DNA from: Anagrus nilaparvatae
Lineage: Eukaryota > Arthropoda > Insecta > Hymenoptera > Mymaridae
Direction: 5' to 3'
DNA: 64,000 nt
NCBI GenBank assembly: GCA_022575985.1
Contig: JAKSXM010000132.1
Coordinates: 16,430,001 to 16,494,000 of the forward strand
Part shown: one piece after another, positions 22,801 to 32,740 of the stretch
Position numbering within the stretch: position 1 is the stretch's first letter
Layout of the letters: every line of letters begins with the position of its first letter
Translations under genes and position numbers: made by a program
The notes under the pieces: model-generated
The model's input: the letters and a program-made list of their open reading frames with translations, nothing else
Told to the model about the DNA's origin: nothing
Database searches by the model: none

Positions 22801-23055
22801 CACATGAAGGCTATTATACTTAAAAACTGCTCTTCTTAATTGATCATAATATTTTTCGTTAACTTTGTTAACTTTAAAGTAATTCCACGTATTTTTAAAA
22901 TCGCTGTGAACTGCTTTCATAGCTTGCACAGAGAAATATCCTAAGCCTTTTTTATGTTTGTTGCAAAAATATTCAATATGGAAAAATACACTATGGACCT
23001 TTGGAGTTACAGATATTCCAAGTTGAAGATAGCTTAATCTAAAATTATTAATATG
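22801..23055 (-). pseudogene. Transposon-derived gene relic, C-terminal part
   Basis: The minus strand encodes NNFRLSYLQLGISVTPKVHS, then a VFFHIEYFCN segment, GLGYFSVQAMKAVHSDFKNT and a C-terminal AVFKYNSLHV. I recognise the pattern (G-I-x-x-TPKVH ... GLG-Y-S-x-Q-x-x-x-A-VH-DF-x-x-TW ... YNS-H) from uncharacterised repetitive-element proteins of invertebrates, but cannot name the superfamily. The N-terminal half continues at 32347-32740 once the 9.29-kb insertion and one copy of its target duplication are removed. Stops in the upstream half show the gene is dead. Confidence 0.5.
23048..23055. repeat. 8-bp target-site duplication, left copy
   Basis: TTAATATG, identical to 32347-32354. Confidence 0.9.
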
Positions 23056-23159
23056 CAGGACTTTCTCACGCGATACCAATACCAAAAAAAGTGATACCAA
23101 AAGTTATACCAATATCACTAGTATAACTGGTATAACTGGTATCACTCTGGAAAAAATCA

Positions 23160-24345
23160 ATATTTTTGACTAAAAATGTGACCCAATAGGTAATTGGGGC
23201 TGCTCTTTTCATTTTTGAAGTCCATTTTCACGTACGACCCCTAAAAATGTGATTTCATCCCCTATATGTGGGTTAAATTTTAAACATTTTTTGGACGTTA
23301 TTTAAAATGATATAGTGCACACAAAACATCTCAAGACATATAAAATTTTACATGGGACTATTAGTAACACAATTAAAAATAAGTTTATATCAATTTGTCA
23401 AATTCACCCCCTCAGATCGGGCGTAAGGGGGTGGTAATATAACAAATTAGAAAAAATCAATATTTTGGTCTAAAAGTGTTACCTAGTAGGTAATTTGGGC
23501 TGATCTTTTCATTTTCGAAGTCCATTTTCACTTTCAACCCTTAGAAAATGTGATATCATCCCCTAAATGTTAGGTAAATTTTAAATAACTTATGCGTGTC
23601 ATCAGAATTGGTGACTATATCAACAAAAAAATATCTAACAGCATGGAAAACTCTGGCTATTAGTAAACCAAAAAAAAAAATTAATGGATATAAATTTGTC
23701 ATATTTACCCCATTCGATAGGGTGTTAGGGGGTGGTATTAAAGCATCATACAAAAAATTAATATTTTGGGCTCAAAATATTACCTAGAAGGAAACTGGGG
23801 TGGTTGTTTTTATTTCTGGGATCCATTTTCATGTTCAACCCCTAGGAAATGTGGCAACATCCCCTAAATGTGGGGTAAATTTGAAATAACTTATGCGCGT
23901 CACCTGAATTGGTGACTATGTGAAAAAAAAAAATATCTAACGGCATACAAAACTCTATAAAAGGCTATTCGTAAACCAAAAAAATTAAATGTATATAAAT
24001 TTGTCATGTTTACCCCATTAGATAGGGTATAAGGGGGCGGTATTATAGCATAATACAAAAAATGAATATTTTGGGCTAAAAATATTACCTAGAAGGAAAC
24101 TGGGGTGGCTGTTTTTATTTCTGGGATCCATTTTCATGTTCAACCCCTAGGAAATGTGACAACATCCCCTCAATGCGCGTCACCTAAACTGGTGACTATG
24201 TGAAAAAAAAAATATTTAACGGCATACAAGACTCTGTAAAAGGCTATTCGTAAACCAAAAAAATTAATTTATATCAACTTGTTATATTTACTCCCTTAGA
24301 TAGGGTGTAAGGGGATGTTATTATAGCAAAATAAAAATAGTTTAT
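23160..24345. repeat. ~300-bp tandem repeats, four copies
   Basis: Copies start near 23160, 23460, 23760 and 24060. Each runs through a shared AATATTTTGG(T/G)CT, CCATTTTCA(T/C)GTTCAACCCC and TTTACCCCATTAGATAGGGT-like end. A more diverged partial copy follows at 24500-24800. Open frames here come from the repeat. Confidence 0.75.
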
Positions 24346-24354
24346 TGCGATCCC

Positions 24355-24500
24355 GTGTCCAGAAAAATAAAGAATGGCCCAAATCGCACGTAAATTAACA
24401 TCCGAGTTGGTAAGCTGGGATTTGGGTCATTTTTTATTTATGGACAAGGGTCGCATAAATCGCCGCAACGTGATCGGAAAAGTCGTGTTTTCTTGCCACT
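24355..24500 (+). repeat. Copy of the AATAAAGAATGGCCCAAATCG module
   Basis: CCAGAAAAATAAAGAATGGC is followed by a frame reading MAQIARKLTSELVSW and LGHFLFM, then diverging and stopping. It is related to the inner terminal-repeat segment of the giant foldback at 20690-20911 and is inserted between units of the ~300-bp repeat. Confidence 0.6.
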
Positions 24501-24939
24501 GACGAAAAAAAATCAATTTTTTGACCTAGAAGGTAATTGGGGTGGATCTTTTCATATCTGAAGTCCACTTTTACGTATGATCCCTCTAGAATATCTGATA
24601 TTATCCCACAAATTTGAGGTAAACTTCAAGTTACTTTTAGGCCTCGTTATCAGCGTTACTTGAATTGATACTGTGCACACAAAAAAATCTGCAGGAATAT
24701 AAAACTTTAAAATCCACTATTAGTGCTGCATAAAAAAAAATTTATATCAATTTGTCATATTCACAGCTCTAGATAAGTAAAAAGTTAATATTTTGTGATA
24801 AAATTTACCACCATAAATTATTCAAAATTTCTCCCATTTGAAGAGACAAAATCACATTCCCAAATTTTATAATCTAATTTTTTTAGGCCTGTAAAATATT
24901 AATTATTTATCGTTGTTTTAGTCTCAAATTGACCTAAAT

Positions 24940-25255
24940 AATTTGTAATAGTTGTTTATAATAATTTTAAAAAATAAAATAAATTTATCATTTTCTTTTT
25001 TTTTAAGTTTGTTTATAATACATATACATATAATATATAATTTATCTAAATTGTCTTATTGATTAATACACTAATGAAAAAAATCCGTTTGCCGCAACCG
25101 GAATTCCTGTTGTAGAATACGGAATATTTTTTTCTTTTAAATGTTTGCAAATGTATTAAAAGTAAAGTTAGTAAATAGGAATCTTTCCGGGATTCAAATC
25201 GAGCAAATAGAACGCACTATTTTTTTAATAAAAAATTCCAGAATTTGAAAAAAGA
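24940..25255. repeat. Left ~320-bp inverted repeat of the nested foldback
   Basis: Shares AATCCGTTTGCCGCAAC, CGGAATATTTTTTTCTTTTA and the adjoining sequence, in inverted orientation, with 30241-30570. Visual identity is about 80%, so it is older than the arms of the 13115-21978 element. Confidence 0.7.
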
Positions 25256-25267
25256 AGTAAATTATTT

Positions 25268-26225
25268 ACTTCTATAGGCTATAATATAGGCTATAATAAA
25301 AAACGACACGTCAAGCTTTACAGTACCGTAACCTAAGGAAACAGACTATAATAAAATAACGACACGTCAAGTCTTACAGTAGCACAACCTAAGGAAGTAG
25401 GCTATAATAAAAAACGACACGTCAAGCCTTAAAGTAGCGTAACCTAAGGAAGCAGTCTATAATAAAATAACGACACGTCAAGCCTTACAGTAGCGTAACC
25501 TAAGGAAGCAGTCTATAATAAAATAACGACACGTCAAGCCTTAAAGTAGCGTAACCTAAGGAAGTAGGCTATAATAAAAAACGACACGCCAAGCCTTACA
25601 GTAGCGTAACCTAAGGAAGTAGGCTATAATAAAAAACGACACGTCAAGCCTTACAGTAGCGTAACCTAAGGAAGCAGTCTATAATAAAATAACGACACGT
25701 CAAGCCTTACAGTAGCGTAACCTAAGGAAGTAGGCTATAATAAAAAACGACACGTCAAGCCTTACAGTAGCGTAACCTAAGGAAGCAGTCTATAATAAAA
25801 TAACGACACGTCAAGCCTTACAGTAGCACAACCTAAGGAAGTAGGCTATAATAAAAAACGACACGCCAAGCCTTACAGTAGCATAACCTAAGGAAGCAGT
25901 CTATAATAAAATAACGACACGTCAAGCCTTACAGTAGCGTAACCTGAGGAAGTAGGCTATAATAAAAAACGACACGTCAAGCCTTACAGTAGCGTAACCT
26001 AAGGAAGCAGTCTATAATAAAATAACGACACGTCAAGCCTTACAGTAGCGTAACCTAAGGAAGCAGTCTATAATAAAAAGCGACACGTCAAGCCTTACAG
26101 TAACATAACCTAATGAAGTAGGCTATAATAAAAATGACACGTCAAGCCTTACAGTAAGTTAAACTAAGGAAGTAGGTTATGATAAAAAATGACACGTCAA
26201 GACTTACATCAACACAACGTAAAAT
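25268..26225 (+). repeat. 55-56-bp tandem array, forward block (about 17 copies)
   Basis: The unit contains GGCTATAATAAAAAACGACA, CGTCAAGCCTTACAGTAG and CGTAACCTAAGGAAG; two variants (GTAGGCT with AAAAAACG and GCAGTCT with AAAATAACG) alternate. There is no coding frame. Confidence 0.9.
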
Positions 26226-27163
26226 TTGGAGACAAAACTTTTCAAATTTTTTAAATCATTAATTATCAGATCCAATAAATCTATTAAAACCAAGTTTTCT
26301 CAAATTATTACTTTCATTGAAAAGTATTAGGTATTACGTCCCAAAATAATAAAAATTTAGGTATTTTTTATAATTTTTGAAAGCATTAGATTGAGACAAA
26401 AATTTAGCACAAGATATACACCAACATAACCTAATGCAATGGTATAGTCAGGGTGGGCACGGAGTGAAGTGAAGTTTTAAAACTCCCTGTTTTTCCAGAC
26501 TATTTTTTTAAATTTTCCAGTACTTTTTTAGTTTTTCAACCAAATTCCCTGAATTTCCAGAGTTTCCTATAAACAAATTTTAGTAAATTTCAGACATTTT
26601 CTTTTTTAAAATTTGATATTATATTTAAATACCCAACTATGTCTGCACTATAGATATTAAATTTACTATATTTTCTGTATTATATATTTTTATTATTAAA
26701 TTGATTTAAAAAGGAACGAAAAAAGGTATTTAAAAAAAAAAAAATAAAATGATCATTTTTTAATATTATATGTCTAGATATAATTTTCTATCTGCTGGCT
26801 AGTGTTTAAAAAAATTTTGAAGCATGTAAAAAATTAGAAAACTGAAAAGTCAAAATTCCCATGTTATTTAAATGGGAAACTTTAAGTGCTCGGTGGTACG
26901 GGTAAATCCTTCAAGATGGGGGGTTTTTATGACCAAAATATCCAAATGTGGGGAGAGCAAAAAATCTCGAAAACAAAAAATTAAAACACGCTCTACTGAA
27001 CACGATTACGACATAAATTGTTCGTCTTATTCCCCACAATAGAAGATGAATGCGTAGCAATTACCTAAAGATATTTAATGTGGGCAACTGGTGCATTTTA
27101 AGTAAAAACAAACATCATATTCGAGTTTAGTGACCCAAAAAATATAAATAACCGATAATAATT
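26226..27163. other. Centre of the nested foldback
   Basis: Single-copy spacer between the opposed arrays. At 26450, CAGGGTGGGCACGGAG followed by CCCTGTTTTTCCAG resembles the start of common hAT-type MITEs, but no matching right end was found. No gene seen. Confidence 0.4.
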
Positions 27164-30000
27164 TAATTAAACCCTACTTCCTTAGATTAAGCCTAATTCC
27201 TTAGGTTAAGTTACTGTAAGGCTTGACGTGTCGTTTTTTATTATTGCCTACTTCCTTATGTTACGCTACTATAAGGCTTGACGTGTCGTTCTTTATTATA
27301 GCCTACTTCCTTAGGTTACGCTACTGTAAGGCATGACGTGTCGTTTTTTATTATAACCTACTTCCTTAGGTTACGCTACTGTAAGGCTTGACGTGTCGTC
27401 TTTTATTATAACCTACTTCCTTAGGTTATGTTACTGTAAGGCTTGAATTGTCGTTTTTTATTATAACCTACTTCCTTAGGTTATGCTACTGTAAGGCTTG
27501 ACGTGTCGTTCTTTATTATAGCCTACTTCCTTAAGTTACGCTACTGTAAGGCTTGACGTGTCGTTATTTTATTATAGACTGCTTCCTTAGGTTACGCTTC
27601 TGTAAGGCTTGACGTGCCGTTCCTTATTATAGCCTACTTCCTTAGGTTACGCTACTGTAAAGCTTGACGTGTCGTTCTTTATTATAGCCTACTTCCTTAG
27701 GTTACGCTACTGTAACGCATGACGTGTCGTATTTTATTATAACCTACTTCCTTAGGTTACGCTACTGTAAGGCTTGACGTGTCGTCTTTTATTATAACCT
27801 ACTTCCTTAGGTTATGTTACTGTAAGGCTTGAATTGTCGTTTTTTATTATAACCTACTTCCTTAGGTTACGCTACTGTAAGGCTTGACGTGTCGTTTTTT
27901 ATTATAACCTACTTCCTTAGGTTATGTTACTGTAAAGCTTGAAGTGTCGTTTTTTATTATAACCTACTTCCTTAGGTTACGCTACTGTAAGGCTTGACGT
28001 GTCGTTTTTTATTATAACCTACTTCCTTAGGTTACGCTACTGTAAGGCTTGACGTGCCGTTTTTTATTATAACCTACTTCCTTAGGTTACGCTACTGTAA
28101 GGCTTGACGTGTCGTTTTTTATTATAACCTACTTCCTTAGGTTACGCTACTGTAAGGCTTGACGTGCCGTTTTTTATTATAACCTACTTCCTTAGGTTAC
28201 GCTACTGTAAGGCTTGACGTGCCGTTCTTTATTATAACCTACTTCCTTAGGTTATGTTACTGTAAGGCTTGACGTGCCGTTCTTTATTATAGCCTACTTC
28301 CTTAGGTTACGCTACTGTAAGGCTTGACGTGTCGTTTTTTATTATAACCTACTTCCTTAGGTTACGCTACTGTAAGGCTTGACGTGCCGTTCTTTATTAT
28401 AGCTTACTTCCTTAGGTTACGCTACTGTAAGGCTTGACGTGCCGTTCTTTATTATAGCCTACTTCCTTAGGTTACGCTACTGTAAGGCTTGACGTGCCGT
28501 TCTTTATTATAGCCTACTTCCTTAGGTTACGCTACTGTAAGGCTTGACGTATCGTTATTTTATTATATCTAACTTTCTTAGGTTACGCTAGTGTAAGGCT
28601 AAACGTTTCGTTATTTTATTACATCCTGCTTCCATAGATTACGGTAGTGTAAGGCTTGACGTGTTGTTATTTTATTATCTCCTACTTACTTAGGTTGTGT
28701 TAGTTTAAGGCTTGACGAGTCGTTATTTTATTATATCCAACTTCCTAGGTTACGGTAGTGTTATGCTTAACGTTTCGTTATTTTTTATCATCCTGCTTCC
28801 TTAGGTTACGCTAGTTAAGGCTTGATGTGTCGTTTTTTATTTTAGTCATCTTTTTTAATTTATGTTTGTGTAAGGTTTGACGTAACGTTATTTTATTATA
28901 TCCTACTTTCTTAGGTTACGCTAGTGTAAGGCTTGATGTGTCATTATATCCAACTTCCTAGGTTACGGTAGTGTAAGGCTTGATGTGGCGTTATTTTATT
29001 AACTCCTACTTACTCAGGTTCTATTAGTGTAAGGCTTGACATGTCGATATTTTATTATCTCCCAATTCCTTAGGTTACGCTAGTGTAAAGCTTGACGTGT
29101 CGTTATTTTATTATCTCCCACTTCCTTAGGTTCGCAAGTGTAAGGCTTGACGTGTGGATTTTTATTTTAATATACTTCCTTAATTTATGTTTGTGTAAGG
29201 CTTGACGCGTCGTTATTTTATTATATCCTACTTTCTTAGGTTATTTTAGTGTAAGGCTTGACGTATTGTTATTTTATTATCTCCTGCTTTCTTAGGTTCC
29301 ACTAATGTTAGGCTTGATGTGTCGTTATTTTATTATATTCTACTTCATTAGGTTATGTTAGTGTAAGGCTTGACATGTCTGTATTTTATTACCTCCTACT
29401 TACTCATGTTACGCTATTGTAAGGCTTGACGTGTCTTTATTTTATTTTAGTCTTCTTCCTTAGGTTACGGTAGTATAAGGCTTGACGTGTCGTTATTTTA
29501 TTATATCCTACTTCCTTAGGTTAAGAAATGACGTGTGCTAGTTTAAGAAATGACGTGTCGTTATTTTATTATATCCTACTTACTTAGGTTAAGTTAGAGT
29601 AAGGCTTGATATCTCGTTATTTTAGTATCTCCTACTTACTTAGGTTGTATTAGTGTAAGGCTTGACGAATCGTTATTTCATTATATCTAGCTTCCTTAGG
29701 TTACGCTAAAAGTAAGGCTTAACGTTTCGTTATTTTTTACATCCTGCTTCCTTAGGATACGCTAGTGTAAGGCTTGACGTGTTGTTATTTTATTATCTCC
29801 AGCTTCCTTAGGTTACGCTAGTGTAAGGCTTGATGTGTCGTTATTTTTTATATCCTACTTCTTATTTTAGTCTACTTCCTTCTTATTTTAGTCTACTTCC
29901 TTAGTTTATTTTAGTGTGAGGCTTGACGTGTCGTTCTTTTATTATAGCCTACTTCCTTAGGTTCTTTTAGCGTAAGGCTTGTCGTTTTGTTTTTCTTTAT
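27164..30000 (-). repeat. 55-56-bp tandem array, reversed block (about 50 copies)
   Basis: The same unit as 25268-26225 in reverse orientation (CTTCCTTAGGTTACGCTACT, GTAAGGCTTGACGTGTCG). The block 27180-28560 is homogeneous. From 28560 rightward the units become progressively more diverged and irregular, so the edge of the array is oldest. Confidence 0.9.
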
Positions 30001-30240
30001 TGTGGGTGATTGGTCCATATCTGGTAAAACTGGATATCATTGCTAAAATCAACCAAAGGATCTCTGTTGAGAGTAACTGGATTGTTTTTCTAAATTATAA
30101 AAAAGAAATAATTCGTTTTCTGGTTTTAAATCTAGGAATCATGCTTTTATAAACGAGCATCGAAATTCTATTAATTATAAAACCTGGAAGTAGAACTTTT
30201 CCGTTTTGCAAACAAGATAATAATTCACTTGTGGTTTCAA

Positions 30241-30570
30241 ATTCTGGAATTTTTTATTAAAAAAATAGTGCGTTCAATTTTCTTTTTCTGAATCCTGGAA
30301 ATATGCCTATTTACTAACTTTACATTTAATACATTTGCAAGCATTTAAAAGAAAAAAATATTCCGTATTCCACAACAGGAATCCCGGTAGCGGCAACAGC
30401 AGAAATTCAAGTTGCGGCAAACGGATTGTTTTTCAGTGTAGTACTAATCAATAAGACAAATTGGATAAATTATATATTATATGCATATAACAACCAAAAT
30501 TAAAAAAAAGAAAATGATAAATTTATTATTTTTTTTTTAAATTATTAAAACTATTACAAATTATTTATTT
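30241..30570. repeat. Right ~320-bp inverted repeat of the nested foldback
   Basis: Inverted partner of 24940-25255 (AATATTCCGTATTCCACAAC, GCGGCAAACGGATTG). Confidence 0.7.
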
Positions 30571-30779
30571 ATTAATAATTATTTAATAATTATAATTATT
30601 CCCTATTTCTCTTATCTTTTATCCGTTCGTATCCCCACTTGAAGGCGAGCTCGCCAGGTGTAAAGCAGATGAAATTGTTTGGAATTGTCGAAAATTAGAA
30701 TTATTTGGAATTGTTCAGAATTGGAATTGTGGGATTGTAACACAGTATTGAATGGTGGATCCCTCGGTGTACCCCTTAA

Positions 30780-31580
30780 CCTAAAAGGGGTGTTTTTGCT
30801 ATTTTTGCACTTTGAATGTCTAAACTTGGATTATATGGATTTTTTGGGTAGCAGATCAAGAATTTGGGAGTATTTTATAATTTATACACTGAAAGTGCAA
30901 AAATAGTAAAACACCCATTTTAGGGATTGCTTTTGCTAACTTAAAGGTGAAATATTTATTTTAAATAAAAAAGACCCCAACTCTTTGATCAGTGACCAGA
31001 AAAACCAATATGGTCCAAATTTAAATACTCAACGTACAAAAATAGCAAAGACACTCTTTTAGGGATTGTCTTTGCAATATCCAAGGGTGAAATATTAGTT
31101 TTTCATAAATAAATCCCTCAAATCCTTGATCAGCGACCCAAAAAACCTAAATAGTATAAATTTACACACTTTAAGTGCAAAAATATTGAAAAGACTCATT
31201 TTAGGGGTTATTTTTACTAATTTAAGACTGAAATATTAATTATAAAAGTTCCCCCAATATCTTGATCAGGGACCCAATAAACTCGTATGGACTTAACCTG
31301 GTCACTCAAACTGCGAAAACTGCAAAAATACCCCTTTAGGAGTAATTTTTGCATATTTAAAGGTGAAATAGTAACTATTCATAAAAAATTTCCCCAAATT
31401 CTTGAACAATGACCCAAAAAACCTGTATAGACCAATTCTTGGCTAAATTTAGAAACTCTGATTTCCAGTACATCAAAATACAAATAAATTTTTGGGGGTT
31501 GGTTTTTGCAAATTTATAGGTGTTACGAAATTATGTCCCGGAAAAGACCATGATTTTCATGATCAGTGACCCAAAAAACA
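30780..31580 (+). repeat. ~140-bp tandem repeats (CAGYGACCCAAAAAAC family)
   Basis: Units recognised by CTTGATCAGCGACCCAAAAA recur near 30980, 31118, 31258, 31400 and 31557. A first copy near 30840 lies in opposite orientation. Related sequence continues, more diverged, to about 32230 and appears again at 32857. Short open frames here are by-products of the repeat. Confidence 0.75.
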
Positions 31581-32346
31581 TATAGTAGACCAGTCTCATG
31601 ATAGCCAGTGAAATTGAACCCCCCCTCCCGGCGATTTTACTGGAGTATAAAAAGTTTTTAAAAAAATTGTTCATCGTGTTTTTCATAGTTTTTAAATTTA
31701 GGGGAGATTTCCACCCCCAGGGGGGGGGGGTAAAAAAATTTTTAATACTATTTATTTTGCTATTTTTTCGATTACAAAAGAAAAAGCAAGATAAAAAATT
31801 TAACCGTTATTCTAATATTTTTACTTTTGGGGGTAGTTTTCCCCCATATTTACCTCCTGGGGGACTGTTAATATATTGCAATAGTTTTCAATATCATAAA
31901 ATATTTATGAATATATTAGAAGCAGGGATAAAAAATAAATTAAAATATTCTGTTTTTATGTTTTTCATAAGTTTCCTTAATTTAGGGGTAGTTTTTTCCC
32001 CCTATAATTAGCCCTAATTTCCCAAAATTTGTGTGTTATCAAATAAATCCAATATTTCGATAAATAATTTAGAAAAAATGGCATTGAATTGATCATTTTA
32101 GCTTCAGTTCCAAAATTTTGCGAAAAAACCCTAAAAAGGGGTAGTTTTTGCTTATTTAAGGGTTTTCCCCTATTTTCCAGTAACTTTGGACTCCAGATTC
32201 GGATTCAGCGACCCAAAAAACCTATAATTAACCCATAAAAATTAATAATTACGAATATAACAAAAGTGATACCAATACCAATACCAAAAGTGATACCAAT
32301 ATCACTGGTATAACTGGTATAACTGGTATCGCGTGAGAAAGTCCTG

Positions 32347-32354
32347 TTAATATG
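32347..32354. repeat. 8-bp target-site duplication, right copy
   Basis: TTAATATG, identical to 23048-23055. Confidence 0.9.
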
Positions 32355-32740
32355 TTTCTAAAAATCGTCTTTGAGTTACAAAAAAAAGCAAGAATCCACT
32401 AAAAGATTGAACTTGAAAAACGTATCAACATATTTTAAAGTTTCTATTGAACTTATAGAACGTAAAAAATCAACGTGTCTTAATAATTCTTTACACAAAT
32501 TTACATTAAAAGTCAGTTTTAAGTTTTTTTCACGATTCATGAACAATGAAGGATACTTACAATTTTTAAATTTTTCAAGAGATGTCCATTCATTAAAGTT
32601 GTATTAATCCAAGAAAGGAAGTAAATTTTTTTGTAAAATGAAGCAGTAATTTGAGGCAAGTCAGATCGACTTGAAACTTTTTGCAATTTGTCAAGAAAGG
32701 TATCAAGTTCAGAAGTAAACAACTTTGGTTAGTTGCAATT
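32355..32740 (-). pseudogene. Transposon-derived gene relic, N-terminal part
   Basis: The minus strand reads TSELDTFLDKLQKVSSRSDL then PQITASFYKKIYFLSWINTT, NGHLLKNLK, and after a frame change LRHVDFLRSISSIETLKYVD, stopping near 32390. Across the TTAATATG duplication it joins the C-terminal part at 22801-23055. The stops (TAA, TAG) just before the junction mean the gene was already decayed when, or after, the hAT-like element landed. Confidence 0.45.

Larger units (their letters stand above)
23056..32346. mobile_element. 9.29-kb non-autonomous hAT-like element
   Basis: The ends are inverted repeats starting CAGGACTTTCTCACGCGATA and matching for 23 bp, flanked by a perfect 8-bp duplication TTAATATG, which is diagnostic of hAT-type integration. 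Just inside each end lies a cluster of GATACCA / GGTATAAC motifs (23078-23146 and 32268-32330), plausible transposase-binding sites. The interior contains ~300-bp tandem repeats, an inverted pair of ~320-bp segments enclosing a head-to-head 55-56-bp array, and ~140-bp tandem repeats. No transposase frame exists, and the size is extraordinary for a non-autonomous hAT. The insertion splits an older transposon gene. Confidence 0.8.

Noticed and set aside
25190..25202. tRNA B-box-like GGATTCAAATC
   Set aside because: No A box or cloverleaf around it; no tRNA was found in the window.
25268..26225. CRISPR-like repeat-spacer pattern in the 55-56-bp array
   Set aside because: The whole unit is conserved, so there are no variable spacers.
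31598..32011. 137-codon open frame with Gly/Pro stretches
   Set aside because: Lies in the diverged continuation of the ~140-bp repeats; Gly and Pro come from G/C runs in the repeat.
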